Shown: positions 1-12,189, counted from the first letter of the stretch. The stretch is 64,000 nucleotides of DNA from Siphonodentalium dalli (GCA_032622095.1 CP136061.1:261488077-261552076); one strand, 5' to 3'. Notes: a model not told the origin generated them from the sequence alone. A program made the numbers and translations.

Positions 1-57
1 CGAGGATGAGTACATGTATAATCAATGCTCTAAGTCCAGGGTAATAATCATGTAAAG

Positions 58-279
58 TACAGTAATGCCCTAATTAATCGACTGCTTAACCACAGCAGAA
101 TTATGGGTAACTTTTTTAGGATTTAGTCGGAAATATGACTTGTTGCCATTCATCGGAAAGCTCTCCCGGAGAGCTTTCCGATGAATGGCAACAAGCCATA
201 TATATTTCCGACTAAATCCTGAAAAGTTACCCATAATTCTGCTGTGGTTAAGAAGTCGATTACTTAGAGCATTATTGTA
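58..279. mobile_element. MITE family F, full palindrome
   Basis: TACAGTAATGCCCTAATTAA and complement, arms of about 100 bases meeting at AGCTCTCCCGGAGAGCT. TA at both ends fits a Tc1/mariner-type target. Small insertions separate the two arms. Confidence 0.8.
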
Positions 280-819
280 CATTTAAACTAATTCACTGCA
301 GAATGCATTATATAAATGCATCAATTATTATTTATTATTATTATTAATCACTTGATTCCCATTTCATTCATTTTTCTGTAGTTTTACTGAACATGACGGA
401 AGTGTGTTTTTTCATGATTGCAAATAGTTTTATGATGAATGAATGAAATATTGAGTTATCAAAATTTGTGTTTTTAAACATGTTCATCAGTGTATTCTTT
501 TAACGAAAAACAATGATATCCCATTTGTTCCATTTAATAATAACTGTAGTCATTGGCAGTATGCATTTGTTAGTACACACATGTACTATCATGTACTAGT
601 TAACATTGATCTATTGCCTTCATTTTGTTCAGGTCTCAATCTCAAAGAGGCCCATACCCACATCAAAAGTGACAAACTTATTATTTTTGCCGATTTATAT
701 TAGTTTATGAGAATTTCCCACTATTTTGACTTGTTCTCAAAATTGCATACTCATCACAATTGCGTTGCTCATTTTGATCTAAACCATTGACAAAATTACT
801 ATGAGGCTTGCATGTAGCA
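280..819. other. No gene or clear repeat seen
   Basis: AT-rich sequence with TTATTA runs; nothing recognisable. Confidence 0.5.
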
Positions 820-1234
820 TTAACCCTTTCAGTGCCAGGGGCCGATCTCATCGGCCCTAATTTATGGTCTGTAAAATCGGCCCTTTTTTGGGTATGCTTA
901 AGCATGCTATAGCGAATTTAAAAACAAACTGGTTAAAACCTTAGGGGCATGTTATAACTCAAAACTATCACCAAGTATTCATAGTAATAATTTTGATGCC
1001 CATGAAAAACGTAAGATTCCCTGGCACTAAACCTACAAAATAAGTCTGTTAAAGAATATAAGAAAAAATTATTAAAATTGTAAAAAATAATAACAAATGA
1101 TGAAAAATTGTTAGGCCAATGCATTCTCTTATATATGCGAGGCGACCTATGGTCGACTCGCATATATAAGAGAATGCATTGGCACAGGGTATATGGGTTG
1201 GTACAAAAATCGGACCTGGCACTGAAAGGGTTAA
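820..1234 (+). mobile_element. MITE family A, long form, TTAA target
   Basis: The TTAA-flanked ends are inverted repeats (CCCTTTCAGTGCCAGG at the left; complement at the right). It holds one 69-bp hairpin at 1115-1183. This is the longest family A member with the hairpin; short members lack the block between GGCCCTAA and ACCTACAAAATAAG. TTAA targets and CCC-initial ends suggest mobilisation by a piggyBac-type transposase. There is no coding capacity. Confidence 0.85.
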
Positions 1235-1586
1235 GAGATGCATCGGAGGGCCCACAAAGTGTTTAAAGCCATAAGTCCCAATCACTTACAGCAGCTTAGT
1301 GGCCACAATCATACTCATAAATTATATAATCAAAAACTCAAAAGATGGATTTGGACCTGGAATAAGCTGTGATTTAATCTATTACAGGAATAGTCTCTAT
1401 TAAACCGCTGGGATATTTGAAAATTTCATTTGCTGAGTTGCATATAAACGTCATAAAATGTTTCCTTGTGTCACGCGACCTCCCAAGTGAGTTCCCCATT
1501 AACATTTAATCTCCATTTTATGAGACATATCGGATAAATATCAAAAAAAAATGCTTCCCGTGAGCATAAGTCATCTTGGTTTCAGA

Positions 1587-2010
1587 CAAGCCTGCAAATA
1601 GTGTGTCAGTCATTTGCAGAATGAGGTCCCCAGAGGGTGAATTTTGTGATGCTATCCCGCAGTGGGATAGCATCACCTAATTTACCCTCTGGGGACCTCA
1701 TTCTGCTTAAGCCTCATCTTCTGGGAAGTATCTATAGTCACAAATTAACATTGTTTATAGTTTTTCCCTTCTGTTCAGTTTCTATCTTCCCTAATTTGCA
1801 GAAGATAAAATGCATAATCGAGGTGACTAATGGATGAACATCACCATCTTCAACTGGGGAATCTAGATCATAGGTCTCCCATAGTAATTGAGGCGTAAGC
1901 AGAATGAGGGTGAATTTGGTGATGCTAGCCTGCTGTGCGGGATAGTGGTACTAAATTCATCCTCTTGGGACCTCATTCTGCAAATGACAGACACACTATT
2001 TACAGGCTTG
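1587..2010 (+). mobile_element. MITE family E, two-palindrome form
   Basis: Ends CAAGCCTGCAAATAG and CTATTTACAGGCTTG. Two palindromes built on AATGAGGTCCCCAGAGGGTG. It lies between degraded direct repeats of about 65 bases (1519-1585 and 2012-2082) rather than a clean 8-bp duplication. Confidence 0.8.
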
Positions 2011-2082
2011 GTTTTATGATACATATCAGATAAATATGCTTCCCTGTGAAGAATCTACGTACATAAGCCTTCTTGCTTCCAG

Positions 2083-2461
2083 ACTTGAAAAATGCAATAT
2101 GTAGAATTTCATGTTCCTTCGCTGTGTCATAAAATGTGTATCACATCAAACAACACTAAAGTGATAGCTTACATAATGTTCCGTGGACGTCCTAAAAGGT
2201 TCTCGCTATAAAATTGTCAACCCGCCTCATTACGCAAACATATTACAGCTCGCGGGGATAAAAGCTTTTCTGACAGTACGCAATTAGATACTTGAAGCAT
2301 TAGAAGATCGCACCGGGATTGTCATTGGTAAGATCGACATTTATAAAGATCGAGGCCAATAGAGTCATCTGACTTACAGAGGTTTATATATGCTTAGGTG
2401 CTCACCACACTAAAATGGTAATTAAATTGAAACATGATTATAAATGGTGCTTTCAGGTAGA
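2083..2461. other. No gene seen; likewise 2573-2997
   Basis: Ordinary AT-rich sequence on either side of the 37-bp minisatellite; the second part has a G-rich tract. Confidence 0.45.
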
Positions 2462-2572
2462 GTGTAAATCTACTTATATTGTCCTCTCCTGTGAATGGGT
2501 GTAAATCTACTTATATTGTCCTCTCCTGTGAATGGGTGTAAATCTACTTATATTGTCCTCTCCTGTGAATGG
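2462..2572 (+). repeat. Minisatellite, 37-bp unit, three copies
   Basis: Starts at 2462, 2499 and 2536; unit GTGTAAATCTACTTATATTG plus 17 bases. The copies appear identical. Confidence 0.92.
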
Positions 2573-2997
2573 GTGTTTGGCAGCCTAACATTAGGTATGG
2601 GTCAATTGAGTTCTATAGATATCTACATTATTTTATGTATACCGTATACCTGTGAATGGTTTGATCTCGTAGTATGATAATGTTGATATTAAAGCTTGCC
2701 GGTGACCCCAAACATGTGATCCTGCTCATGAAACATGATCAGTATATAATACAGCAATATGACATACTACCAGTATATGGTACGATCATTCACTTGTTTT
2801 GCAAAATGCAGGCAGGGGGTCCAGCCTGGCAGGGGGTAGTCTGAGGGGGGGGGGGGGGTGTCCAACCTGCCGCTGTGCCATATAGACTGACACCTGTACA
2901 GATACATGTATTTACATTGGGACAAATGTCCATCTGGAGATTGTACCCTCTTGCTCTTCGTTACTTCCAACACTTCTGAATGTGTACAGTATCTATG

Positions 2998-3295
2998 TAA
3001 GCCTGAGTTTAGTGTGCCTGTCATTAGCAGAATGAGGTCCCCAGAGGGTGAATGTAGTGACGCTATCCCTCTGGGGACCTCCTTCTGCTTAGGCCTCAAC
3101 TGCTATGGGAGACATAGACTCAAGATTGCAGTTCCCAAATGGTGAAAAGTGTGATGTACACCCATTGGGAACCTCGATTATGCAATATGTCGTCTGCCAA
3201 TTTGGAGATATAGAGAAACTAAACTAAAAAAAAATAGAATCTATATGAAGAAGTTATATAGAAATTTGATAAGAAAGACACTAAACTCAGGCTTG
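2998..3295 (+). mobile_element. MITE family E, deleted form
   Basis: Ends TAAGCCTGAGTTTAGTGTG and CACTAAACTCAGGCTTG. Flanking 8-mers TATCTATG and TTTCTATG are probably the target duplication. Confidence 0.75.
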
Positions 3296-3654
3296 TTTCT
3301 ATGAAGTGTGTCTGTAGATAGTCCAAGATAAATTACCAATTTACATTCCATAACCTATGACATTTTAATTTTCGTCTGCCAAACTGACCTTTTTAGCTAG
3401 CATGTTGCCATTCTTGAGTAAAAATAGCTACAAAGATTGGAAACTGGATTAATTAATTTAGTTTCATGAATAATATATAAGAATACATGGCAATATATCA
3501 CTTTCATGCTATACAATTAGATTGCGCAACTAAATTTAGTAGAACCCAGTGGAAACTGTTTGTTCTCCAACAGATTTCACCTGCCTTATTAATCAGTTGT
3601 ACGAATTCATATATAAATCAGGGTCATTATATAAATAATATATAATTCCTAGAG

Positions 3655-4470
3655 GGCGACTTGTGAGACATCTTCTCCCTAAAATGTGCCACTTCTCCCT
3701 ATTTTTGTCTCGGGGGGAGAAGTGACCTCTCTCGTATAACAGCATACATAATGTTCCAACAGCATACTTTTTCCCTGTAAGTACATGTATATTTACTGAT
3801 TATAATGGTGTTCTTATTCACTATAGTGTATATAAATTGGATCTTCTGTTTCATAATACTTATTGGATCATATAAGGGTGATGTGTGGGGTGTACATGTA
3901 AATTGGATCTTCTGTTTCATAATACTTATTGGATCATATAAGGGTGATGTGGGGTGTACATGTAAATTGGATCTTCTGTTTCATAATACTTATTGGATCA
4001 TATAAGGGTGATGTGGGGTGTACATGTAAATTGGATCTTCTGTTTCATAATACTTATTGGATCATATAAGGGTGATGTTGGGTTGTACATGTAAATTGGA
4101 TCTTCTGTTTCATAATACTTATTGGATCAGATCAGGGTGATGTGGGGGTGTACATGTAAATTGAAATTCAGCCATTGTTCCTTCTCCCAGTTTACTTCTC
4201 CCTAATAACCAATCAAATACAGGTGAATACTTTCAAAGTTTATCAGTATTCACCTGTATAACTGCACAATAACTGTTTTCCTGAAGAATACTTTGTTAAT
4301 TTGTTATCAAACTTGCATGTTTCTGTGTGATCGATAATAAGAAATTTTGTTAAATTTTTTTCTTTATTGAAATTAAAAAAATGCAAAAGGACCCCAATCT
4401 CGCAGGAAAATCGTGACCAATCTCCCGGAAAATATTTTTTTAGGGTATAAACAGGTCTGATATGCACTAG
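3655..4470 (+). repeat. Dispersed repeat family K, containing the expanded array
   Basis: GGGAGAAGTG and TTCTCCCT motifs recur on both sides of the array; related copies lie at 36706-37345 and 42480-42700, and shorter ones near 49140-49230. Class unknown. Confidence 0.5.
3834..4158 (+). repeat. Minisatellite, 64-66 bp unit, about five copies, within repeat K
   Basis: The unit contains TTGGATCTTCTGTTTCATAA and GGGTGTACATGTAAA. Single diverged units of the same sequence occur at 37223-37275 and, reversed, at 42505-42530, so one unit belongs to a dispersed repeat that expanded here. Confidence 0.9.
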
Positions 4471-4789
4471 AATCTAACTGAATGCTCATGTATACATCAC
4501 AATATTAAAGTTATGGTAGCTTAATTAGCTTGGAGCTCTGAATAAGTCTTTTGAATACTAATAATGTAGCTTCACTGGAGTAGGACGGTAGAAGGATCAG
4601 CGGTCTGTCCTCCTCTTCACTGGGAGGGGGGGGTATATATTATATATAGAAACAACTCATATACTACCTGAGAGTTAACTACATGTGTATGGTGACAAAC
4701 ACCTGAAGAGCTTAACCCAAGTGAAATCAGTAAACCCACTAAACTATAAACATAGCACTAGTATTATAGCAGTATGCCAAATACATATT

Positions 4790-5917
4790 ACCATGTCCCG
4801 TGGCATGTAAAACAACCAAAGTATACTGTCAGACCAGTGTTTCAAACCATGTCCCATGGCATGAAATACAACTACTGATTACTAATTTGTATAACGCTAT
4901 CCTTGTAGGTCAATGTATTTCAAACCATGTCCCGTGGCATGAAATGCAACCAAACAATACGGTCTGACCAGTGTTTCAAAACCATGTCCCGTGGCATGAA
5001 ATGCAACCAAACAATACGGTCAGACCAGTGTTTCAAACCATGTCCCATGGCATGAAATACAACTACTGATTACTAATTTGTATAACGCTATCCTTGTAGG
5101 TCAATGTATTTCAAACCATGTCCCGTGGCATGAAATGCAACTAAACAATACGGTCTGAGCAGTGTTTCAAACCATGTCCCGTGGCATGAAATGCAACCAA
5201 ACAATATGGTCTGACCAGTGTTTCAAACCATGTCCCGTGGCATGAAATGCAACCAAACAATACGGTCTGAGCAGTGTTTCAAACCATGTCCCGTGGCATG
5301 AAATGCAACCAAACAATACGGTCAGAGCAGTGTTTCAAACCATGTCCCGTGGCATGAAATGCAACTAAACAATACGGTCTGACCAGTGTTTCAAACCATG
5401 TCCCGTGGCATGAAATGCAACCAAACAATACGGTCTGAGCAGTGTTTCAGACCATGTCCCATGGCATGAAATGCAACTAAACAATACGGTCTGAGCAGTG
5501 TTTCAAACCATGTCCCATGGCATGAAATGCAACTAAACAATACGGTCAGAGCAGTGTTTCAGACCATGTCCCATGGCATGAAATGCAACTAAACAATACG
5601 GTCTGAGCAGTGTTTCAAACCATGTCCCGTGGCATGAAACGCAACCAAACAATACGGTCTGAGCAGTGATTCAATTCATGTCCCGTGGCATGAAATGCAA
5701 CCCAACAATACGGTCTGACCAGTGTTTCAAACCATGTCCCGTGGCATGAAACGCAACCAAACAATACGGTCTGAGCAGTGTTTCAATTCATGTCCCGTGG
5801 CATGAAATGCAACCCAACAATACGGTCTGACCAGTGTTTCAAATCATGTCCCGTGGCATGAAATGCAACCAAACAATACGGTCTGAGCAGTGTTTCAAAT
5901 CATGTCCCGTGGCACGG
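4790..5917 (+). repeat. Minisatellite, 56-bp unit, about 20 copies
   Basis: The unit begins ACCATGTCCCGTGGCATGAA and includes AACAATACGGTCTGA. Copies vary at a few fixed positions (CCCGTGG/CCCATGG, GACC/GAGC). Two copies carry an extra block starting ACTACTGATTACTAATTTG; this block also appears reversed at about 6021-6066. Confidence 0.93.
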
Positions 5918-6326
5918 AATACACACGATGCACTTTGTTGAGTGAGGTCGCTCGGTATTACACAGGATGCTAATTACCCAATACATGGTAATTACAAGCT
6001 TATTGATAGAAGTGTGATAACATTGACCCACAAGGATAGCGTTATACAAATTAGTAATCAGTAGCTGTATACATTTGCATACTACGAAGCCAATTGGGAG
6101 GCGATTCAAAGAACGCAGCCATTTATAAGGCAATCATATGGGTTCGATGTATTTGCATGGAATAGAATACCCTATTTCCTAAAAGTGTCAATCAATATAA
6201 AAGTCTGCCGACCAACGTGTGAGACCCTTGGGCTAATTTGGTATTTCGCAAGCTAATATGTGTCTCAAATAAAGGTTGTTTGGGCTAATTTAAGAATTAT
6301 CTTGCCTAATAGTTACACGAAGAAGG

Positions 6327-6579
6327 CAAGCCTTGAAATAGGGTGCCTGTCATTTGCAGAATGAGGTCCCCAGAGGGAGAATTTAGTGATGCTATCCCAC
6401 ATAGCGGGCTAGCATCACCAAATTCACCCTCTGGGGACCTCATTCTGCTTACACCTCAGCAGAATGAGGTCCCCAGAGGGTGAATTTGGTGATGCTAGCC
6501 CGCTATGCGGGGTAGCATCACTAAATTCACCCTCTGGGCCCTCATTCTGCAAATGACAGGCACCCTATTTCAAGGCTTG
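6327..6579 (+). mobile_element. MITE family E with exact 8-bp target duplication
   Basis: Ends CAAGCCTTGAAATAG and complement; GAAGAAGG on both sides (6319-6326 and 6580-6587). Two complete palindromes. 8-bp duplications with CA-initial ends point to the hAT superfamily. Confidence 0.85.
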
Positions 6580-6819
6580 GAAGAAGGCATGTGAATCTTC
6601 AGTAAACCTAAGACATACCATCCTTACTCAGCTGCTGAGAATGTTGTTCAAATGGTGCTAATTACATGTCTTGTTGCATTGTACATACCTACTTGCATGT
6701 TAGACTAGTGCAAATTTTGCCAATATGATGTTAAAATTGGGTTGGTGGCACCAAATTTGTATAGTGCAGTTTAACCAGCCGGTACCCACCATGATAGGTG
6801 TACATGTAGGTGTGATAGG

Positions 6820-7265
6820 CAAGCCTGCAAATAGTGTGTCTGTCATTTGCAGAATGAGGTCCCCAGAGGGTGAATTTAGTGACGCTATCCCGCATAACGG
6901 GCTAGCATTACTAAATTCACCCTCTGGGGACCTCATTCTGCTTAGGCCCTCAAATGCTAGGATAGACCTAGGATCAGATAGAAGTTCCTCAGTTGAAGTT
7001 GGTGGTGTTCACCCGTTGGGCGCCTCGATTATGCATTTTATCTGCTCCAAATTGGGGGATACAGAAACTTCCCAGAAGGGAAAACGTAACTAAAAACAAT
7101 GTTAATTAGATACCATAGATACTTCCCAGAAGATGAAGCCTAATCAGAATGAGGTCTCCAGAGCGTAAATTTAGTGATGCTAGCCTGCTATGCGGGATAG
7201 CGTCACTAAATTCACCCTCTGTGGACCTCATTCTGCAAATGACAGACACACTATTTGCAGGCTTG
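6820..7265 (+). mobile_element. MITE family E, long form
   Basis: CAAGCCTGCAAATAGTGTG ends; flanking GTGATAGG and GTGATATG. Two outer palindromes and a middle segment (ATTATGCATTTTATCTGCTC) shared with 45703 and 35762. Confidence 0.82.
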
Positions 7266-7452
7266 GTGATATGGGGTCGTTTATGTGGTGAGATCAACCA
7301 TCCCTCCCCTTCTCCCTGCCCCTCACCTTCCCCCTTCCCATCCATCGGCTTTGCTCCCAAGCTATAAGCCAGTCTGGGAACAGAAATAATTGATTTTGGC
7401 TACACTTTATCTTATAACAATCAAATGCTTCAAATTATTATGATATTTCCAA

Positions 7453-7720
7453 GATCATGCCATGAATCTCTAATCCAACTTGGCCTGTAGAGATCATACT
7501 CCACCAGTACAAAACTTGGGAACTTTTTTATGTTGTGACCACTGTTGTGACAGGGAATTTTATAATGTTGAAAAAACAGTGCAGGTGATATACATGTATT
7601 TCTGTTATATTACCTGTTCCTTAATAATGTACTTCATTGCAGGTGAAGGTTCCAACTCAAAATTGCATGAATTAAGTGACTTTGTGTGTGATTTTGCTTT
7701 GACTTGCTTACAATCATTGA
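7453..7720. repeat. Repeat family L, left part
   Basis: GATCATGCCATGAATCTCTA, CCACCAGTACAAAACTTGGG and GGTGAAGGTTCCAACTCAAA match the 11361 copy. Confidence 0.55.
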
Positions 7721-7887
7721 TTTAAAGTTACCATAAACCATGCCTTTAGAATATCTTGAAGATCACTTGATATTTGTTCTGTAATTATTGAACATTCTGA
7801 CATGAGATGAAACTAATTGTGAAAAAACAAATGAGGAGAAGTAATGATTTTATTATATATGATACCATGCAGTGCAATTAATTAAAG

Positions 7888-8064
7888 TACAGTAATGCCC
7901 TATATAATTGACTCCTTAACCACAGCAGAATTATGGTTAACTTTTCAGGATTTCACTGAGAGCTTTCAGATGAATGGCAACAAGCCATATTTCCGACTAA
8001 ATCCTGAAAAGTTACCCATAATTCTGCTGTGGTTAAGAAGTCGATTATTTAGGGCATTACTGTA
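7888..8064. mobile_element. MITE family F, one arm shortened
   Basis: TACAGTAATGCCCTATATAA to GGGCATTACTGTA; the left arm has lost part of its inner sequence. Confidence 0.78.
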
Positions 8065-8880
8065 ATATAGAAGCCAATATTGACAATGCATGAAGTATTT
8101 TATTAGCAACCAAGTGCTCCCACTGTTTCATATACAAAGCACCTCCTGTGTGGGAATACATAATATACTGTGTGTATTATCAAATCACAGCTGGGTTGCA
8201 ATATAGACAGGAAATTATAAATATACAGCATATTTACCAGATTAATTTGATTGATATAATGCTTATTTTAAATACAATAAATCTTTTTAGAAATATAGTA
8301 GCATGGACAAGGTATTATTTTCTCAAGTTTTATTTAACAAAACCTGAATGAATAGCTTTATGTTAGGTGTAATTGTAATTTTTTATTGTAAAGTTATATG
8401 GACAGTTTTATGAGAGTAACGGGCCATTGAGGTAAAAAAAAAATCAGAAAATTCTTAAAACTTTAATTATTGAATACATGCTTCATTGTCACCAATGATA
8501 GTTTTTCTTAGTCGCTGAATGATAAAATGAGAGTAACTTGTCATTAGATATGTTCAGGTAAAAAAAATTCAGGCAGGGGGGAGATAAACTGGGTAATGGT
8601 AAGCACTCTTATTCGGAGACCTCTCTAAATCGATGAATCCTAAAAAGCCTGAGTTTCGTAACATTTCTAATTGAAGTCGTTCTGAAGGAATATTTAGTGT
8701 TACAAAAACGCAGATTCTCTGCAGGCTGACATTTCAGAATCGGCAATTGATTTACGGATATCAACGTAGAATAGAGGAATATTTGACGTGGTATTAACCT
8801 AGATTCAAATGTAATGAATAAGAAATGGATGCGGCATGTGTCTCATTGATCTCACTGAGCTGAGGCCAAATGTTTTTAGA

Positions 8881-9040
8881 TTTACCCTACCATGACTGGT
8901 GCATGCTGAAATTTATACGAAAACCCTGTGCCAATACATTCTCTCATATATAAGAATACATTGGCCTAACGATATTTAGCTTGACCTTGTAAGCAGTGCA
9001 TTCTGTTATATATGCGAGGCTCCCATCATGAAATGGTTAA
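8881..9040 (+). mobile_element. Family D MITE, decayed
   Basis: The left end is like CCCTACCATGACTGGTGC and the right end CATCATGAAATGGTTAA. It contains decayed relatives of the 69-bp hairpin separated by the ATATTTAGCTTGACCTTG spacer. Family D appears older and more diverged than A-C. Confidence 0.6.
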
Positions 9041-9274
9041 AGACCACCGTATATATTTATAGAGAATTTCAAAATTTTGTCGATTTTTGTTCCGTTCCTG
9101 ACTTTTAGCACTATTACTGATTTTCAACAAAACCGTTTCCTGTTCTGACGAAATAAATTTCCTGACTAACAATGGAAGCCATCTTTCTGTTGTTCGTCAC
9201 TGAACATTCTCTGAGCACTGAGCTTTAAAAAAAATAAAAATTGTACCCATTGAATGGAATTATGGGAGTAACAT

Positions 9275-9487
9275 GAAACTGAAAACCCTGTGCCAATACA
9301 TTCTCTCATATATATATATATTGGCCAACAATATTTAGCTTGACCTTGTAACCCAGTGCATGGTGCAATCTCTTATATATGTGAGGCTCCCTATGGGAGA
9401 CTCGCATATATAACTTCAATTAAGATAATGCACTGGCACAGGGTCTTTAATTCTGCACTAGGGCAGCTCACGTCATGAAATGGTTAA
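9275..9487 (+). mobile_element. Family D MITE
   Basis: It retains the hairpin tip G, CTCCC, TAT, GGGAG, A and the TTGACCTTGTAA spacer. The right end is CGTCATGAAATGGTTAA; the left TTAA is lost. Confidence 0.6.
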
Positions 9488-10137
9488 AGACTGCCGTATT
9501 TATCGGGAATTCTGAATTTTTGTTAATTTTTGTTCCGTTTTATTTTAAATTGTTTTCTCCATACCTTTATTTATAAGGTGATGAGAATAAAGAATTGAGT
9601 TATAAAAGTAAACATTAGAATGGTCTTAACGATCTGAGGGATGTTCAAACGACCGTTTGTTGAACTTATTATCTGAACATTTCCTAAGGAATATACCCCT
9701 CAATGATTATTTAGTATAGAAATTAAGGGTTAACCTGGATTCAAAAGCCATGAATAAGAATTAGACGAGGCGTGTGTCTCATTGATCTGACTGCGCTAAT
9801 GAATCTACCTTAGGTAATGCCACGATTCTAAAAATCATTGGGAAAAATCGAGAATAATTGTGGTCGGGGGGTTGCTATTCTAAAATTGCTGAAATATCAA
9901 GGATAAATTGTGGTTGGGGAAATTGTTGGCTTTCACGCCACATGACTTCATCGATTTGTGAGTCAATTATTTATGGATTTTAGTCTCGGCACTCCCGTAA
10001 AGATTCTAATATTTATCGTCCTTTTGTCGGACCTAATTGATTTTTCAGCACCTATTATCTCGTCGTAATGTTGAGATAGTTTGATGCATAGTTGAACACT
10101 TTAATTTCACTCTCCCAGAGCTTTTGCCAAGTTCTGG

Positions 10138-11010
10138 AGGTAGTCTTCAGCTAGTATGATAGCATGTTACTGTATAGAGGTAGTGCCTTCAGCTAGTACG
10201 ATAGCATATCACTGTATAGAGGTAGTGCCTTCAGCTAGTATAATAGCATGTCACTGTATAGAGGTAGTCTTCAGCTAGTATGATAGCATGTCACAGTATA
10301 GAGGTAGTCTTCAGCTAGTATAATAGCATGTCACTGTATAGAGGTAGTGTCTTCAGCTAGTATGATAGCATGTCACTGTATAGAGGTAGTGTCTTCAGCT
10401 AGTATGATAGCATGTCACTGTATAGAGGTAGTGTCTTCAGCTAGTATGATAGCATGTCACTGTATAGAGGTAGTGCCTTCATCTAGTATAATAGCATGTC
10501 ACTGTATAGAGGTAGTGCCTTCAGCTAGTATGATAGCATGTCACTGTATAGAGGTAGTGCCTTCATCTAGTATGATAGCATGTCACTGTATAGAGGTAGT
10601 GCCTTCAGCTAGTATGATAGCATGTCACTGTATAGAGGTAGTCTTCAGCTAGTATGATAGCATGTCACTGTATAGAGGTAGTGCCTTCATCTAGTATAAT
10701 AGCATGTCACTGTATAGAGGTAGTGCCTTCAGCTAGTATGATAGCATGTCACTGTATAGAGGTAGTCTTCAGCTAGTATGATAGCATGTCACTGTATAGA
10801 GGTAGTGCCTTCATCTAGTATGATAGCATGTCACTGTATAGAGGTAGTGCCTTCAGCTAGTACGATAGTATGTCACTGTATAGAGGTAGTGCCTTCAGCT
10901 AGTACGATAGCATGTCACTGTATAGAGGTAGTGCCTTCAGCTAGTACGATAGCATGTCACTGTATAGAGGTAGTCTTCAGCTAGTATGATAGCATGTCAC
11001 TGTATAGAGG
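10138..11010 (+). repeat. Minisatellite, 40/42-bp unit, about 21 copies
   Basis: The unit contains TTCAGCTAGTATGATAGCAT and CACTGTATAGAGGTAGT. The 42-bp form (GTGCC) and 40-bp form (GTC) are mixed. A diverged single unit lies at about 11815-11875. Confidence 0.93.
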
Positions 11011-11041
11011 ATCTACAATACTAAATATCTCCGAGAGTCCA

Positions 11042-11283
11042 TTAACCCTTTGAGTGCCAGGGGCCGATCTAATCGGCCCTAAACCTACAAAATAAGTCTG
11101 TTAAAGAATATAAGAATAAATTATTAAAATTGTAAAAAATTGTAAAAAAAAAAAAAATTGTTAGACCAATGCATTCTCTTATATATGCGAGGCGACCTAT
11201 GGTCGACTCGCATATATAAGAGAATGCATTGGCACAGGGTATATGGGTTGATACAAAAATCGACCTGGTACTCAAAGGGTTAT
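11042..11283 (+). mobile_element. MITE family A, short form
   Basis: Left TTAACCCTTTGAGTGCCAG; right end complementary but ending TTAT, so one target copy has mutated. One 69-bp hairpin at about 11165-11233. Confidence 0.8.
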
Positions 11284-11360
11284 GCATAACACTTCAGTTT
11301 TGTTCTCCCAAAGGTGATGACTACAGGCACTAGTAGTTTCTCATTTCATAGTGTGTCTTA

Positions 11361-11764
11361 GATCATGCCATGAATCTCTACTATGGCTAACGCCTGTAGA
11401 TATCATATTCCACCAGTACAAAACATTGGAACTTTTTGAAGTTTTATACAGGGAACCTTATGAAGTCGAAAGAATAACGCAGGGAATATATTTCTTAGTT
11501 ATTATCTGTTCCTTAATAATGTATTTCACTGTAGGCGAATGTTCCAATACAAAATTGCAAGTTTTTCCATGGTATTTGTGAGCCGATATTGCAATAAACA
11601 ATGAAATAATTAGCCAGGAGAAATTCCGTAAGTGTAAGCGACGCATTTTCCCCGCATTATTTTTTCAACTTTATAAGGTTCCCTGTCAAAACTACAGAAA
11701 GTTCCCAGATTTTGTACTGGTGGAATATGATATCTACGTGAGTTAACCATAGTAGAGATTCATG
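11361..11764. repeat. Repeat family L, inverted-repeat ends
   Basis: The left end GATCATGCCATGAATCTCTA and TTCCACCAGTACAAAA recur inverted at the right. Related copies at 7453-7720 and 29416-29670. Probably a non-autonomous DNA transposon. Confidence 0.6.
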
Positions 11765-12070
11765 TTTGGTGCTTTATATAATAGATGAACACTTTAATTT
11801 TACTCTCCCAGATATTGTATTATGCCACGTTATGGAGATAGTGACCAGCTAGCATCTCACTCTATAGAGGTATCTACCACAGTGACTTGTGTAAAAAAAA
11901 AAATCATAATGTTATATAAAATTTACTATAACACCAGTGATAACAATAGGATTTTTTTTTTTGATACATGTCGCTGTGGCATCTACCATACTAGTCTCAA
12001 GAGTCCAATGCATGTTTGAACTGTTTAGTTTCGCTCTCATAAAGCAGACAAAGGTGATGAGAGTCTGAAC

Positions 12071-12187
12071 AGTGATACAGCCTTCAGCTTCCAATTGTCA
12101 TAAAGCAAACTCTGATTCCAACATTGTTTGAATTGTTAAAGAAACAGCCTTCAGCCTCCATTTGTCACAAAGCAAACAGTGATTTCA
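12071..12187 (+). repeat. Short direct repeat, two copies about 76 bases apart
   Basis: CAGCCTTCAGC followed by TTGTCATAAAGCAAAC occurs at 12071 and 12147 with small differences. Confidence 0.7.
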
Positions 12188-12189
12188 AT

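Larger units (their letters stand above)
8065..10137. other. No gene; two decayed family D copies within what may be an old duplication
   Basis: GTGTCTCATTGATCT with similar surroundings occurs at about 8837 and 9774, and CCGTATTTAT/CCGTATATAT with TTTTTGTTCCGTT at about 9050 and 9495. This suggests an old local duplication of roughly 0.9 kb or another large repeat. Confidence 0.4.

Noticed and set aside
58-279. F-family tip as another case of the TAT/mismatch plan
   Set aside because: F arms meet at one central base or a short CCCGG with no mismatch below it; the plan does not hold.
1115-1183. Hairpins as microRNA genes
   Set aside because: The arms are almost perfectly paired and occur in dozens of mobile copies. 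Without small-RNA evidence they are better explained as transposon palindromes.
820-1234. Viral terminal hairpins as the source of the palindromes
   Set aside because: No viral gene remnant accompanies any copy, and the target duplications and inverted ends fit DNA transposons.
3805-4005. Open frame with repeated NWIFCFIILIGSYKGD
   Set aside because: Translation of the 65-bp array; unit lengths of 64-66 disrupt the frame.
4790-5917. CRISPR-like array
   Set aside because: Units are contiguous with no unique spacers, the genome is a spliced eukaryote, and variation is that of a minisatellite.
10347-10984. Open frames with a repeated MIACHCIEVVPSAS motif, possibly a repeat protein
   Set aside because: They are the translated 42-bp minisatellite. 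The 40-bp units break the frame repeatedly, and there is no start context, splice site or domain.
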